Of a DNA stretch of 64,000 nucleotides, positions 16,884 to 23,853 are shown in pieces. Numbering within the stretch: the first letter of the stretch is position 1; each line of letters begins with the position of its first letter. The notes beneath the pieces are model-generated. The model made no database searches and was not told the DNA's origin. It was given only the letters and a program-made list of their open reading frames with translations. The translations under genes and the position numbers were made by a program. The stretch is from CAZIKF01 sp964539825 (lineage in GTDB: Bacteria > Muiribacteriota > UBA6191): NCBI GenBank assembly GCA_964539825.1, contig CAZIKF010000001.1, positions 62,001-126,000 on the forward strand, in the 5' to 3' direction.

Positions 16884-17429
16884 CTAATTCTTTCGTGACC
16901 TTCGTTTGGCAGAAGTGCCCTTGGTGGGGGATTTCCCCTTGCGATTTAAAATTTCTATGAGTTCATCCGTCAAATCGAGGGCATCTCCAAAATACAGTTG
17001 CTTCTGATCAAAGACATAATCAAGTTTTCTAACCTGAGCGATTCTGGAAATCTCATCAAATACGACCGCTTTGATTTTTTCAAGATCCTCTTCCTTGGAC
17101 TCATCAAGTTTCTTTTTATATTGTTCGTACTTTCTTTGGAGATCAAACATCTTTCGAGAAAAGTCACCTTCCAAAGCTTGCTTATCATCCTCAGAAACAG
17201 CGGTGTTCTGTAGTTTTTGCTTTATTCCGTTAAGCTCCTTCTCCATTTCATTGAGTTCATTTTCATACCGACTGGACCGATTCGCCAGTTCGATTCTTAG
17301 AATCTTAAATTCATCATAAAAGAAAAGAACTTTTTGGAGGTCCACCACTCCAACCCTCAATGAGGGTGCGGCAGCATTCATCGCTATACAGAAAAGAAAG
17401 GTTAAGATGAACCGAATCATTGCTTTCAT
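16884..17429 (-). CDS. skp: OmpH/Skp-like periplasmic chaperone
   Basis: A 181-residue exported protein. I start it at the ATG at 17429, with AAGGTG 6 bases upstream; a GTG three codons earlier is less likely. Residues 1-20 form a signal peptide (MIRFILTFLFCIAM core, then AAA). The mature part begins with LRVGVVDLQKVLFFYDEF, the Skp start, then a long charged coiled coil (about 50-125) and a closing strand near DYVFDQKQLYFG. Skp trimers hold unfolded outer-membrane proteins. Its place just before lpxD is the classic arrangement. The basic tail after residue 160 (KGKSPTKGTSAKRRSRKN) is unusual. Confidence 0.88.
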   Translation of the reverse strand: MKAMIRFILTFLFCIAMNAAAPSLRVGVVDLQKVLFFYDEFKILRIELANRSSRYENELNEMEKELNGIKQKLQNTAVSEDDKQALEGDFSRKMFDLQRKYEQYKKKLDESKEEDLEKIKAVVFDEISRIAQVRKLDYVFDQKQLYFGDALDLTDELIEILNRKGKSPTKGTSAKRRSRKN

Positions 17430-17541
17430 AGTTTTCACCTTACAAGGTCGGGAGCAAAAGGAATGGGTTTCGAGCTACCCACCGACCCTTTGTTCTAGCA
17501 TTCACTTCCCGAAGCTGAATCTGTCCGGGATAAGAGCGTGT

Positions 17542-17580
17542 ATCATACGAAAAATTTCACTTTTGGACAATAATTTGTCC
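17542..17580 (-). promoter_or_regulatory. candidate promoter of skp-lpx operon with inverted repeat
   Basis: On the minus strand TTGTCC (17565-17570) is followed after exactly 17 bases by TATGAT (17542-17547), five of six matches to the -10 consensus. The -35 box is one arm of the inverted repeat GGACAA/TTGTCC (17565-17570 and 17575-17580, 4-base spacer). The transcript would have a leader of about 105 bases before the skp-like ATG. The repeat resembles those at 1757-1780 and 56359-56384. Confidence 0.5.
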
Positions 17581-17631
17581 CAATAACGGAGGACCTCCGT
17601 ATTTGATGCGCCCTCACCTTGAGGATCACAA

Positions 17632-18840
17632 TTACCGGCGAGCGATAACGCGGCCCCCATATGAACCAGGCAGAGGGCCAATAAAGTCTTCCGGATCCAC
17701 TATTTTTCCTTTTTTTCTTAACTCAAAATGCAGATGCGGTCCAGTAGCTAAACCTGTGGCGCCAACCTTTGCAATGACCTGCCCCTGAATTACGGTCTCG
17801 CCACCTTTTGCTGAAAGGGAGGAACAGTGGGCATAGCGACTCGTATATCCCCCATCATGCTGGAGAATAATCAGGTTTCCGTATCCTCGTGAAGCTCCTG
17901 AATACAAGACTTTCCCGGTAGCGGATGCTACGATCTTCTGCCCTTTAGGCGCAGCAATATCGACCCCTTTATGATAGTCTCTCTTGCGAGTCACAGGATG
18001 GATTCTCCAACCCAATTGATCGCTCACTCTCCCAGTTACCGGCCACATAAACCTCGATTTTGTCTTTCGAGCCAGAATCACTCGTTGAACAGACTCCTGC
18101 GAGAGATCATCAATGCGGATCTTGATACGCTGCCCGGCGATAAGCCAGTCTTCTTTCAAACCGTTTAAGGTCTTAAGGAGCTTTACACCAACACCATAAA
18201 GGCGCGAGACGGACCATAGTGTGTCGCCTTCTCTCACCGTATGAAAAAACTCTTTTTCGACAGCTATCTTAAGGCTATAACCAGGATAAATATGATCAGG
18301 ATCACTAATTCCGTTGGTTAGCACAAGCTGTGAAACCGTCATATCATAGAGCTTCACAATTGAGGATAGAGTTTCTCCCCTCAACACCTTATGGTAGATA
18401 AACTCGCCGTTCTTGATCTGATTTTTCAGCGGGTTTACTTTTGGCGATTTAACTTTGGATTTTAAACTTCCTTGCTGTGACTCAGCTGATTTTGAAGAAA
18501 TACTTGAATGTGATCCCTCACCTGTCTGGGTGCTCTTTTCTCCTGCCTTACCTTCAGCGTTGAAACTCATCTCCGGGTGATCAAACTCCACGGCGAGCGG
18601 CTTTGCCATTTCGGAGATTTCTCGCATTTCTTCTAGAGACGCTACAAGTGCGACCGGATGAACTTTCATATTTTCCGGTTCCACCTGCCTAAGAAAGGCA
18701 AAATCTTCTGTGACCATCAGAATTGGCTTTTCTTTGGGGGTCATGAGCTGATCCCTGGAAATGGCAATGCCCTGCAGGACAGCAACCGACAAAAGAACGG
18801 TAATCCAGAGGATGTACTTGTTACCAATAAGCATCTGCAT
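17632..18840 (-). CDS. LysM/M23 peptidoglycan peptidase (NlpD/EnvC type)
   Basis: A 402-residue envelope protein. A single N-terminal hydrophobic segment (about residues 6-25) acts as signal or anchor; starts at 18864 and 18834 are also possible, and I prefer 18840 for its normal N-region. A variable Ser/Lys-rich linker is followed by two LysM domains (YHKVLRGETLSSIV..., FHTVREGDTLWSVS...) that bind peptidoglycan. The C-terminal M23 domain has HKGVD and HLHFE, so all zinc ligands of lysostaphin-type endopeptidases seem present, together with the WPVTGRVSDQLGWR entry strand. It may cut cross-links or activate amidases during cell division. It is 200 bases upstream of skp, separated by a promoter. 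Confidence 0.9.
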   Translation of the reverse strand: MQMLIGNKYILWITVLLSVAVLQGIAISRDQLMTPKEKPILMVTEDFAFLRQVEPENMKVHPVALVASLEEMREISEMAKPLAVEFDHPEMSFNAEGKAGEKSTQTGEGSHSSISSKSAESQQGSLKSKVKSPKVNPLKNQIKNGEFIYHKVLRGETLSSIVKLYDMTVSQLVLTNGISDPDHIYPGYSLKIAVEKEFFHTVREGDTLWSVSRLYGVGVKLLKTLNGLKEDWLIAGQRIKIRIDDLSQESVQRVILARKTKSRFMWPVTGRVSDQLGWRIHPVTRKRDYHKGVDIAAPKGQKIVASATGKVLYSGASRGYGNLIILQHDGGYTSRYAHCSSLSAKGGETVIQGQVIAKVGATGLATGPHLHFELRKKGKIVDPEDFIGPLPGSYGGRVIARR

Positions 18841-18986
18841 TCGAGACCCCGCCTCTCGCTCCATAATAATGCCAAATCGGTGCAGACGGGACCAGTGTTT
18901 ACAAAAAATAGCAGGAATTGCATATTTTTGTCTATGTTTTCAACTTTACCTGTTCGTCTTATTTACCACTTCATTAAAAGGCATCT

Positions 18987-19017
18987 TTGAAAAACCGCCC
19001 CCCGGATGTGGTAGTAT
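18987..19017 (+). promoter_or_regulatory. possible promoter of the fur-family gene
   Basis: TTGAAA (18987-18992) and TAGTAT (19012-19017) are 19 bases apart, but the -10 box has an extended TG one base upstream (19009-19010). The transcript would start about 19024, within a few bases of the ATG at 19027, implying an almost leaderless mRNA. Confidence 0.4.
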
Positions 19018-19026
19018 TAACTCGCG

Positions 19027-19491
19027 ATGCCTTCACCGGACCGGGATGCCCGGGACGCTACCCATAGATTCATCGAGTTTCTCAAGCAAAAGAGGCTTAA
19101 GCAGACGCAGCAAAGAATGGATGTCCTTCGAAAGCTGCTTAGTCTCCAAACGCACGTCAATGCTGAGGAACTGTTTCATGCGTTGAGAAAAGAAAATCCC
19201 TCAATCGGATACTCCACGGTCTATCGAACCCTTAAATTACTCACTGAATGCGGAATCGCAAAGGAAAACCAATTCGGAGATCGAATCACACGCTACGAAA
19301 GTAGCTTTAATCGAAAACATCATGATCATATTGTTTGTGTGGAATGTAATGAAATCTATGAGTTTGAGAACGAGCAAATTGAGACGCTGCAAAGGGAAGT
19401 GGCGAAGAATCTTGGATTCCAAATGCTTGATCATAAGCTTGAAATTTACGGGATCTGTAAGTTATGCCTGCGGAGTAAGGAGTCATTATGA
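19027..19491 (+). CDS. Fur-family metal- or peroxide-responsive repressor
   Basis: A 154-residue regulator. The winged helix (about residues 20-85) has the recognition segment YSTVYRTLKLLTECGIA. The metal-binding half starts with HHDHIVC (about 97-103) and has two CxxC pairs, CVEC and CKLC, for a structural zinc. Sub-type (Fur, PerR or Zur) cannot be decided by eye. Lack of a ribosome site before the ATG and a -10 box just upstream suggest a leaderless message. Its stop overlaps the start of the nucleoside phosphorylase by four bases (ATGA). The downstream genes are housekeeping, so they are probably not its specific targets. Confidence 0.92.
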   Translation: MPSPDRDARDATHRFIEFLKQKRLKQTQQRMDVLRKLLSLQTHVNAEELFHALRKENPSIGYSTVYRTLKLLTECGIAKENQFGDRITRYESSFNRKHHDHIVCVECNEIYEFENEQIETLQREVAKNLGFQMLDHKLEIYGICKLCLRSKESL

Positions 19492-20330
19492 GCAGCTTGG
19501 AAACAATTAGAGAGTCCGCTGGCTACCTTAAAGAGCATCTTTGCAACAGCGCTGAAATTGGAATTATTTGTGGTACTGGACTGGGGCCGATCGCTGATGA
19601 AATTGAAGTTCATTCGTCCCTCTCCTACGAAGAGATCCCCCACTTCCCCATGGGCTCCGTAGCTGGACATTCCAACCGAGCCTTATATGGGCTGCTGGAG
19701 GGGAAGGAAGTGATTGCCTTCCAGGGAAGGTTTCACTATTACGAGGGACATTCCCTGAGCGTTGCCACACTCCCGGTCCGAGTTATGGCTGAAATGGGAG
19801 TCCGGTCTTTGATCGTCACCAACGCCGCAGGTGGTTTGAACCGCAACTTCCAGGTCGGCGACATCATGATTATTGAAGATCAGATTAATTTTCTTTTTCA
19901 AAATCCGCTCACTGGAGAAAACCATGAAGAGTTAGGCCCCCGATTTCCAGACATGTCCGCCCCATACTCTCAAGAGGCCATGAAGCTGCTCGAAAAAATT
20001 GCCATGGAAAAAGGGACTCGGACCCAAAGAGGAGTCTACATGGCGGTGACAGGACCCAGTTATGAGACTCGAGCGGAGCTGAGATATTTCTCACGACAGG
20101 CGGACGCCATTGGCATGTCTACAGTACCGGAAGTCATTACAGCCTGCCATGCCGGAATTGATCACATCATAGGACTTTCCGTGATCACCAATAAGGCAAC
20201 TGGTGAAGATATACATCAGGAATCTCACGAAGCAGTTGTGCAGGCGGCCAATGAAGCCACTCCAAGGGTAGTACAACTGGTCAAATCATTCGTTTCTTGC
20301 TGGAAGCCGGAAGAATCTAAGTTGTCCTGA
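19488..20330 (+). CDS. purine nucleoside phosphorylase (PNP family 2)
   Basis: A 280-residue cytosolic enzyme that splits purine nucleosides with phosphate in purine salvage. Family marks are GIICGTGLG near the N-terminus (phosphate loop), QGRFHYYEGHS, the VTNAAGGLN strand, GPSYETRAE, and the C-terminal VITNKATG segment, all in the order of trimeric guanosine/inosine phosphorylases. Length fits (about 270-290). It overlaps the upstream regulator gene by four bases and prfA follows after 14 bases, so it belongs to a compact operon. MTAP-type specificity is less likely given the family-2 motifs. Confidence 0.93.
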   Translation: MSSLETIRESAGYLKEHLCNSAEIGIICGTGLGPIADEIEVHSSLSYEEIPHFPMGSVAGHSNRALYGLLEGKEVIAFQGRFHYYEGHSLSVATLPVRVMAEMGVRSLIVTNAAGGLNRNFQVGDIMIIEDQINFLFQNPLTGENHEELGPRFPDMSAPYSQEAMKLLEKIAMEKGTRTQRGVYMAVTGPSYETRAELRYFSRQADAIGMSTVPEVITACHAGIDHIIGLSVITNKATGEDIHQESHEAVVQAANEATPRVVQLVKSFVSCWKPEESKLS

Positions 20331-20344
20331 ATTGAGCCGATCCT

Positions 20345-21427
20345 ATGCTGGTTGAAAAACAAATAAAAGACCTCCTCGTTCATCATGAACAGGTCAAGTC
20401 ACTGATCGCCGACCCCGAAGTCGTGAGCGACTTGGAGAGGTATAAGGAACTCGCGCGTGAGTTCAAGCGCTGTGAACCGATTGTCACCTTATGGGGCGAA
20501 TTGGTGGGCTGCCGATCAGAGGTCGAAGAGGCTCAGAATCTTCTTTCAGATCCTGAGCTGGAAGAAGAAATGCGTGAGTGGGCTGAGCAGCAGCTTGCTG
20601 AAACGTCTCGGTCCGTTGAATCTTTGGAGATACGGCTGCAGTCGCTATTGTTACCCAAAGACCCCCTGGATGAGAAAAATATCATTGTCGAGTTGAGAGC
20701 GGGGGCCGGGGGAGATGAGGCCGGGCTTTTCGTGGCTGACTTATCCCGCATGTATTCCAAATTTTCTGAATCTCAGGGCTGGAAGGTAGAAACCCTCTCA
20801 TCGCATGAAACAGGAGTAGGAGGATTTAAGGAGATCATTCTTTCCATACAAGGCGAATTGGTCTATTCCAAGATGAAATTTGAGAGTGGAGTTCACCGTG
20901 TACAGAGAGTCCCCACCACGGAATCTTCAGGAAGAATCCATACTTCAACGATTACTGTGGCTGTACTTCCAGAGGTAGAAGAAATTGATTTTGAAATCCA
21001 CCAGCAAGATGTTCGAGTGGACACCTTTTGCGCTTCCGGTCCTGGAGGACAATCAGTAAATACAACCTATTCCGCGGTTAGACTTACCCATGTCCCCACA
21101 GGAACCACCGTATCTTGTCAGGATGAAAAGTCCCAGATTAAGAACAAAGACAAGGCTTTTAAAGTCTTGCGAGCTCGATTAGCCGCTGAAGACAGGAAAA
21201 GACGGGAAGCTGAATTAGCCGCAAATCGCTCCTCGCAGGTAGGAACCGGCGAGAGATCTGAAAAAATTCGCACCTACAATTTCCCCCAGGGCAGAGTTTC
21301 AGACCATCGAATCGGCCTTACACTACATTCTCTACAAGCTGTTTTGGAAGGCGAGCTCCAAGACGTGATTGAGGCCCTTACCCTGGATGAAGAACGCCGC
21401 AAACTTGAGGCACTTCAAGCGGGCTAG
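20345..21427 (+). CDS. prfA: peptide chain release factor 1
   Basis: Recognises UAA and UAG and triggers peptide release. The 360-residue length is typical. The PxT stop-codon motif appears as VPTTESSGRIHTS (about residues 182-194), which marks RF1 rather than RF2, and the catalytic GGQ lies in SGPGGQSVNTT (about 226-236). The glutamine of GGQ is the methylation target of PrmC, encoded next. The C-terminal basic helix (DRKRREAELAANRSSQVG) is conserved. prfA-prmC neighbourhood is very common in bacteria. Identity is secure. Confidence 0.98.
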   Translation: MLVEKQIKDLLVHHEQVKSLIADPEVVSDLERYKELAREFKRCEPIVTLWGELVGCRSEVEEAQNLLSDPELEEEMREWAEQQLAETSRSVESLEIRLQSLLLPKDPLDEKNIIVELRAGAGGDEAGLFVADLSRMYSKFSESQGWKVETLSSHETGVGGFKEIILSIQGELVYSKMKFESGVHRVQRVPTTESSGRIHTSTITVAVLPEVEEIDFEIHQQDVRVDTFCASGPGGQSVNTTYSAVRLTHVPTGTTVSCQDEKSQIKNKDKAFKVLRARLAAEDRKRREAELAANRSSQVGTGERSEKIRTYNFPQGRVSDHRIGLTLHSLQAVLEGELQDVIEALTLDEERRKLEALQAG

Positions 21428-21460
21428 GACTCTTAGAAATTCCTCTTCTGTACACCGATC

Positions 21461-22318
21461 ATGCCCCCCAAAGAAAGACTTTCTGCAAGGATGCTTTATA
21501 GAAGCGGGGTCTTACGGCTTAAAAAAGTAACCCCCTTTCCTGAAAAGGAATATCTCGCGATTCTGGCCAGCATCCTAAATGTTTCCAATCCATCCTCCCT
21601 GGTAGGGGAAATGGACAGATTAAAACTGGACGGGGAGGTCGAGTCTCGCCTGGAATGTCTTTTGGTACGAAGGGAAAGCTTCGAACCGTTAGCCTATATT
21701 TTAGGTTTTGAGCACTTTTGGGGGCGTCGGTTTGTAGTCAATCCTCACGTCCTGATCCCCAGACCCGAAACCGAACTACTTCTGCAGCAATTTCTATCTG
21801 AAGTTCAGCCCGATGCCCAGGGAGTGGCACTTGATCTCGGCACAGGAAGCGGGATCATTGCCATCAGTATCGCAATGGAGAGAAGAAAGATTCAGATCAT
21901 CGGCAGTGACCTATCCCAGGAAGCCTTAAAGACAGCACGAGTGAATTCATTCTTTCATGGGGTAAGTCCCTCCTGGGTCCAGGGGGATTTGCTACGGTTT
22001 ATTCCAGAAAACAGCCTTGATTACCTCATTTCAAATCCCCCCTACGTCCCGGAAAAGTCGAGAAACACGCTCCCCCCGACAGTCTTGCGTTTTGAGCCGC
22101 AAACGGCTCTCTTTTCAGGAGACGACGGACTGCGCCATATCCTCAGGATTCTTAAGGATATTCCGAGAGTACTAAAGCCTGGCGGACAAGCATTCCTTGA
22201 AATTGGAAAGGACCAGTCGGATACCCTGGAACAAGTTCTGTGTAAAACACCCATTCAGAAATTCATTTTTCTCCCGGACTTTGCACAAATCCCCAGAATA
22301 TTGGTAATCAAAAAATGA
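21461..22318 (+). CDS. prmC: release factor glutamine methyltransferase (PrmC/HemK)
   Basis: Methylates the GGQ glutamine of release factors with S-adenosylmethionine. The 285-residue protein has the N-terminal helical domain (about 1-85), a linking segment PLAYILGFEHFWGR, the SAM-binding loop ALDLGTGSGIIAIS (about 126-139) and the catalytic NPPY (SNPPYVPEKS, about 190). It follows prfA by 33 bases. Its stop overlaps the start of the next gene (ATGA at 22315-22318), so the two are translationally coupled. Identity is secure. Confidence 0.97.
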   Translation: MPPKERLSARMLYRSGVLRLKKVTPFPEKEYLAILASILNVSNPSSLVGEMDRLKLDGEVESRLECLLVRRESFEPLAYILGFEHFWGRRFVVNPHVLIPRPETELLLQQFLSEVQPDAQGVALDLGTGSGIIAISIAMERRKIQIIGSDLSQEALKTARVNSFFHGVSPSWVQGDLLRFIPENSLDYLISNPPYVPEKSRNTLPPTVLRFEPQTALFSGDDGLRHILRILKDIPRVLKPGGQAFLEIGKDQSDTLEQVLCKTPIQKFIFLPDFAQIPRILVIKK

Positions 22319-22893
22319 ACCTGGAGCCAGTTTTCGCACTCGCCACCGACACTTTGTGGGGACTGGCCTGCCGCGCTGACGATTACGATTCTGTGCAAAA
22401 AATTTTCCAACTCAAGGGCCGGCAGTTTGATCAGCCACTTACTCTCTTTGTTGCAGACCATCAAGCGGCAGGGAAAATACAGCATATCCCTCAAGACCTC
22501 ATACCGTGGCTGGAGCACCACTGGCCTGGACCACTCACCTTCATTTCCAGGTCCGTCTCCCGGGCATATCAACACTGCCACCCCTCGAGCGAAAGGATTG
22601 GAATCAGGATCCCCAGGCATGAAGGCACTCTGGACCTATTAAGGGAACTTTCAATTCCCCTGGCCGTCACTTCCTTTAATCTATCTGGCCAGAAACCCGC
22701 CAAAACCAGGACTGAACTGCTTCAACTATTTTCGGGGCAAGTGACCCAGATCGTTGGTAATATGTGCTCCCATTCCATAGAATCCAGCGTCATTACCCTC
22801 GATGGAACCGACCTGAGAATCCTGAGAGGAACTCGGGTTCAAACCCAGGAACTAAAGTTAAGCCTGCCACACCCCTACAAAATTCTACCCTAG
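22315..22893 (+). CDS. tsaC: threonylcarbamoyl-AMP synthase (TsaC/YrdC family)
   Basis: Makes threonylcarbamoyl-AMP from threonine, bicarbonate and ATP, the first step of the t6A37 modification of ANN-decoding tRNAs. The 192-residue single YrdC domain has the entry motif ATDTLWGLACRADD (about 9-22), the KGR block (LKGRQFDQPLTL), WPGPLTFI and the late SFNLSGQKPAKT. It is the short TsaC form, without the extra Sua5 domain. It overlaps prmC by four bases, a common pairing. Note that the window's last gene, mtaB, acts further along the same modification. Confidence 0.93.
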   Translation: MNLEPVFALATDTLWGLACRADDYDSVQKIFQLKGRQFDQPLTLFVADHQAAGKIQHIPQDLIPWLEHHWPGPLTFISRSVSRAYQHCHPSSERIGIRIPRHEGTLDLLRELSIPLAVTSFNLSGQKPAKTRTELLQLFSGQVTQIVGNMCSHSIESSVITLDGTDLRILRGTRVQTQELKLSLPHPYKILP

Positions 22894-22928
22894 GAGTCTG
22901 TCGGAGCAATTGATGCTAAAATCCATCC

Positions 22929-23624
22929 ATGGCTCTTGAGGAATCCCGGGTTCTTGAAACCTACTTTGATCAAATCGCTCCAAATTATCAGTTTATGAAT
23001 GGACTGTTAAGCCTTAATCTGGACAAGGGTTGGAGAAATCAACTCCTAAGAGCATGCCCATTAACTAAGGGAAATCTCATCCTCGATGTGGCTTGCGGTA
23101 CCGGCGACGTCACTTCCCTTCTAAAAAAAACTGAACCAGACATAACCGCGCTTGGACTGGACCTGTCTTTCGGAATGCTGCAGATTGCCAAACAGCATGA
23201 GCCCGAACTTCCTTTTTTAAGGGGAACTGGCGTTCTCACACCTTTTCAAGCAGAGAGCTTTCATGGCTTGACCATCGCCTTTGGCTTCAGGAATATGCCC
23301 GACCATAGTGAGTTTCTCAAAGAAGCCCACAGAATCTTAAAGCCGGGGGGCAAGCTTTTGATTTTGGAACTGACCCAACCTGAAAACCCACTCCTAAGAT
23401 CTCTTAATTCTAAATACCTTAGAACTGTACTTCCGCTGGTCTCTTGGTTCTTTGGTAGAAATCGTGAAGCCTACAAATACCTGGCAGACTCCATTGAATC
23501 TTTCCCTCCCCAGGCTATGGTAGCCCGTATGCTGCTCGAACACGGCTTCACCAAAAGCTCCTACCAGCTTCTAAGTTTTGGAATTGTGACTCTATTTTCA
23601 GCATCTAAACCCGCAGCCGCATAA
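22929..23624 (+). CDS. ubiE: demethylmenaquinone / ubiquinone methyltransferase (UbiE/MenG)
   Basis: C-methyltransferase of respiratory quinone synthesis. The 231 residues include the early family motif FDQIAPNYQFMNGLLSLN (about 13-30), the SAM loop LDVACGTGDVTS (about 54-65), the block GLTIAFGFRNMPD and the LKPGGKLLILE strand, all diagnostic for UbiE/MenG rather than a generic methyltransferase. Whether the quinone is menaquinone or ubiquinone cannot be decided here. It is the last gene of the fur-to-ubiE run, 35 bases after tsaC. No terminator is evident after it. Confidence 0.95.
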   Translation: MALEESRVLETYFDQIAPNYQFMNGLLSLNLDKGWRNQLLRACPLTKGNLILDVACGTGDVTSLLKKTEPDITALGLDLSFGMLQIAKQHEPELPFLRGTGVLTPFQAESFHGLTIAFGFRNMPDHSEFLKEAHRILKPGGKLLILELTQPENPLLRSLNSKYLRTVLPLVSWFFGRNREAYKYLADSIESFPPQAMVARMLLEHGFTKSSYQLLSFGIVTLFSASKPAAA

Positions 23625-23777
23625 CTAATCAGACTGAGACTACACTAATGGTTGAGTACCCAGGGAAGGGGCCGAAACATCGCTACATGGCGCTGAATCC
23701 ACCTCCCCCGTGTCTACCTCGAACAAATGATCTACAGAATTGGTTCTACAAAAATGGTAATATTTAAAAGCTTTTTG

Positions 23778-23783
23778 TATACT
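23778..23783 (+). promoter_or_regulatory. possible -10 box before the giant lipoprotein gene
   Basis: TATACT at 23778-23783 is a good -10 hexamer in a 229-bp gap. I find no convincing -35 box at 16-18 bases. A start near 23790 would give a leader of about 64 bases to the ATG at 23854 and would exclude an upstream TTG start at 23785. Confidence 0.3.
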
Positions 23784-23853
23784 CTTGAAGTCGAGGAGTC
23801 CTTTAAAAAGACTGTGGTTGTTCCTGGCATCCCAGGTTCTTTGGACCCGATTT

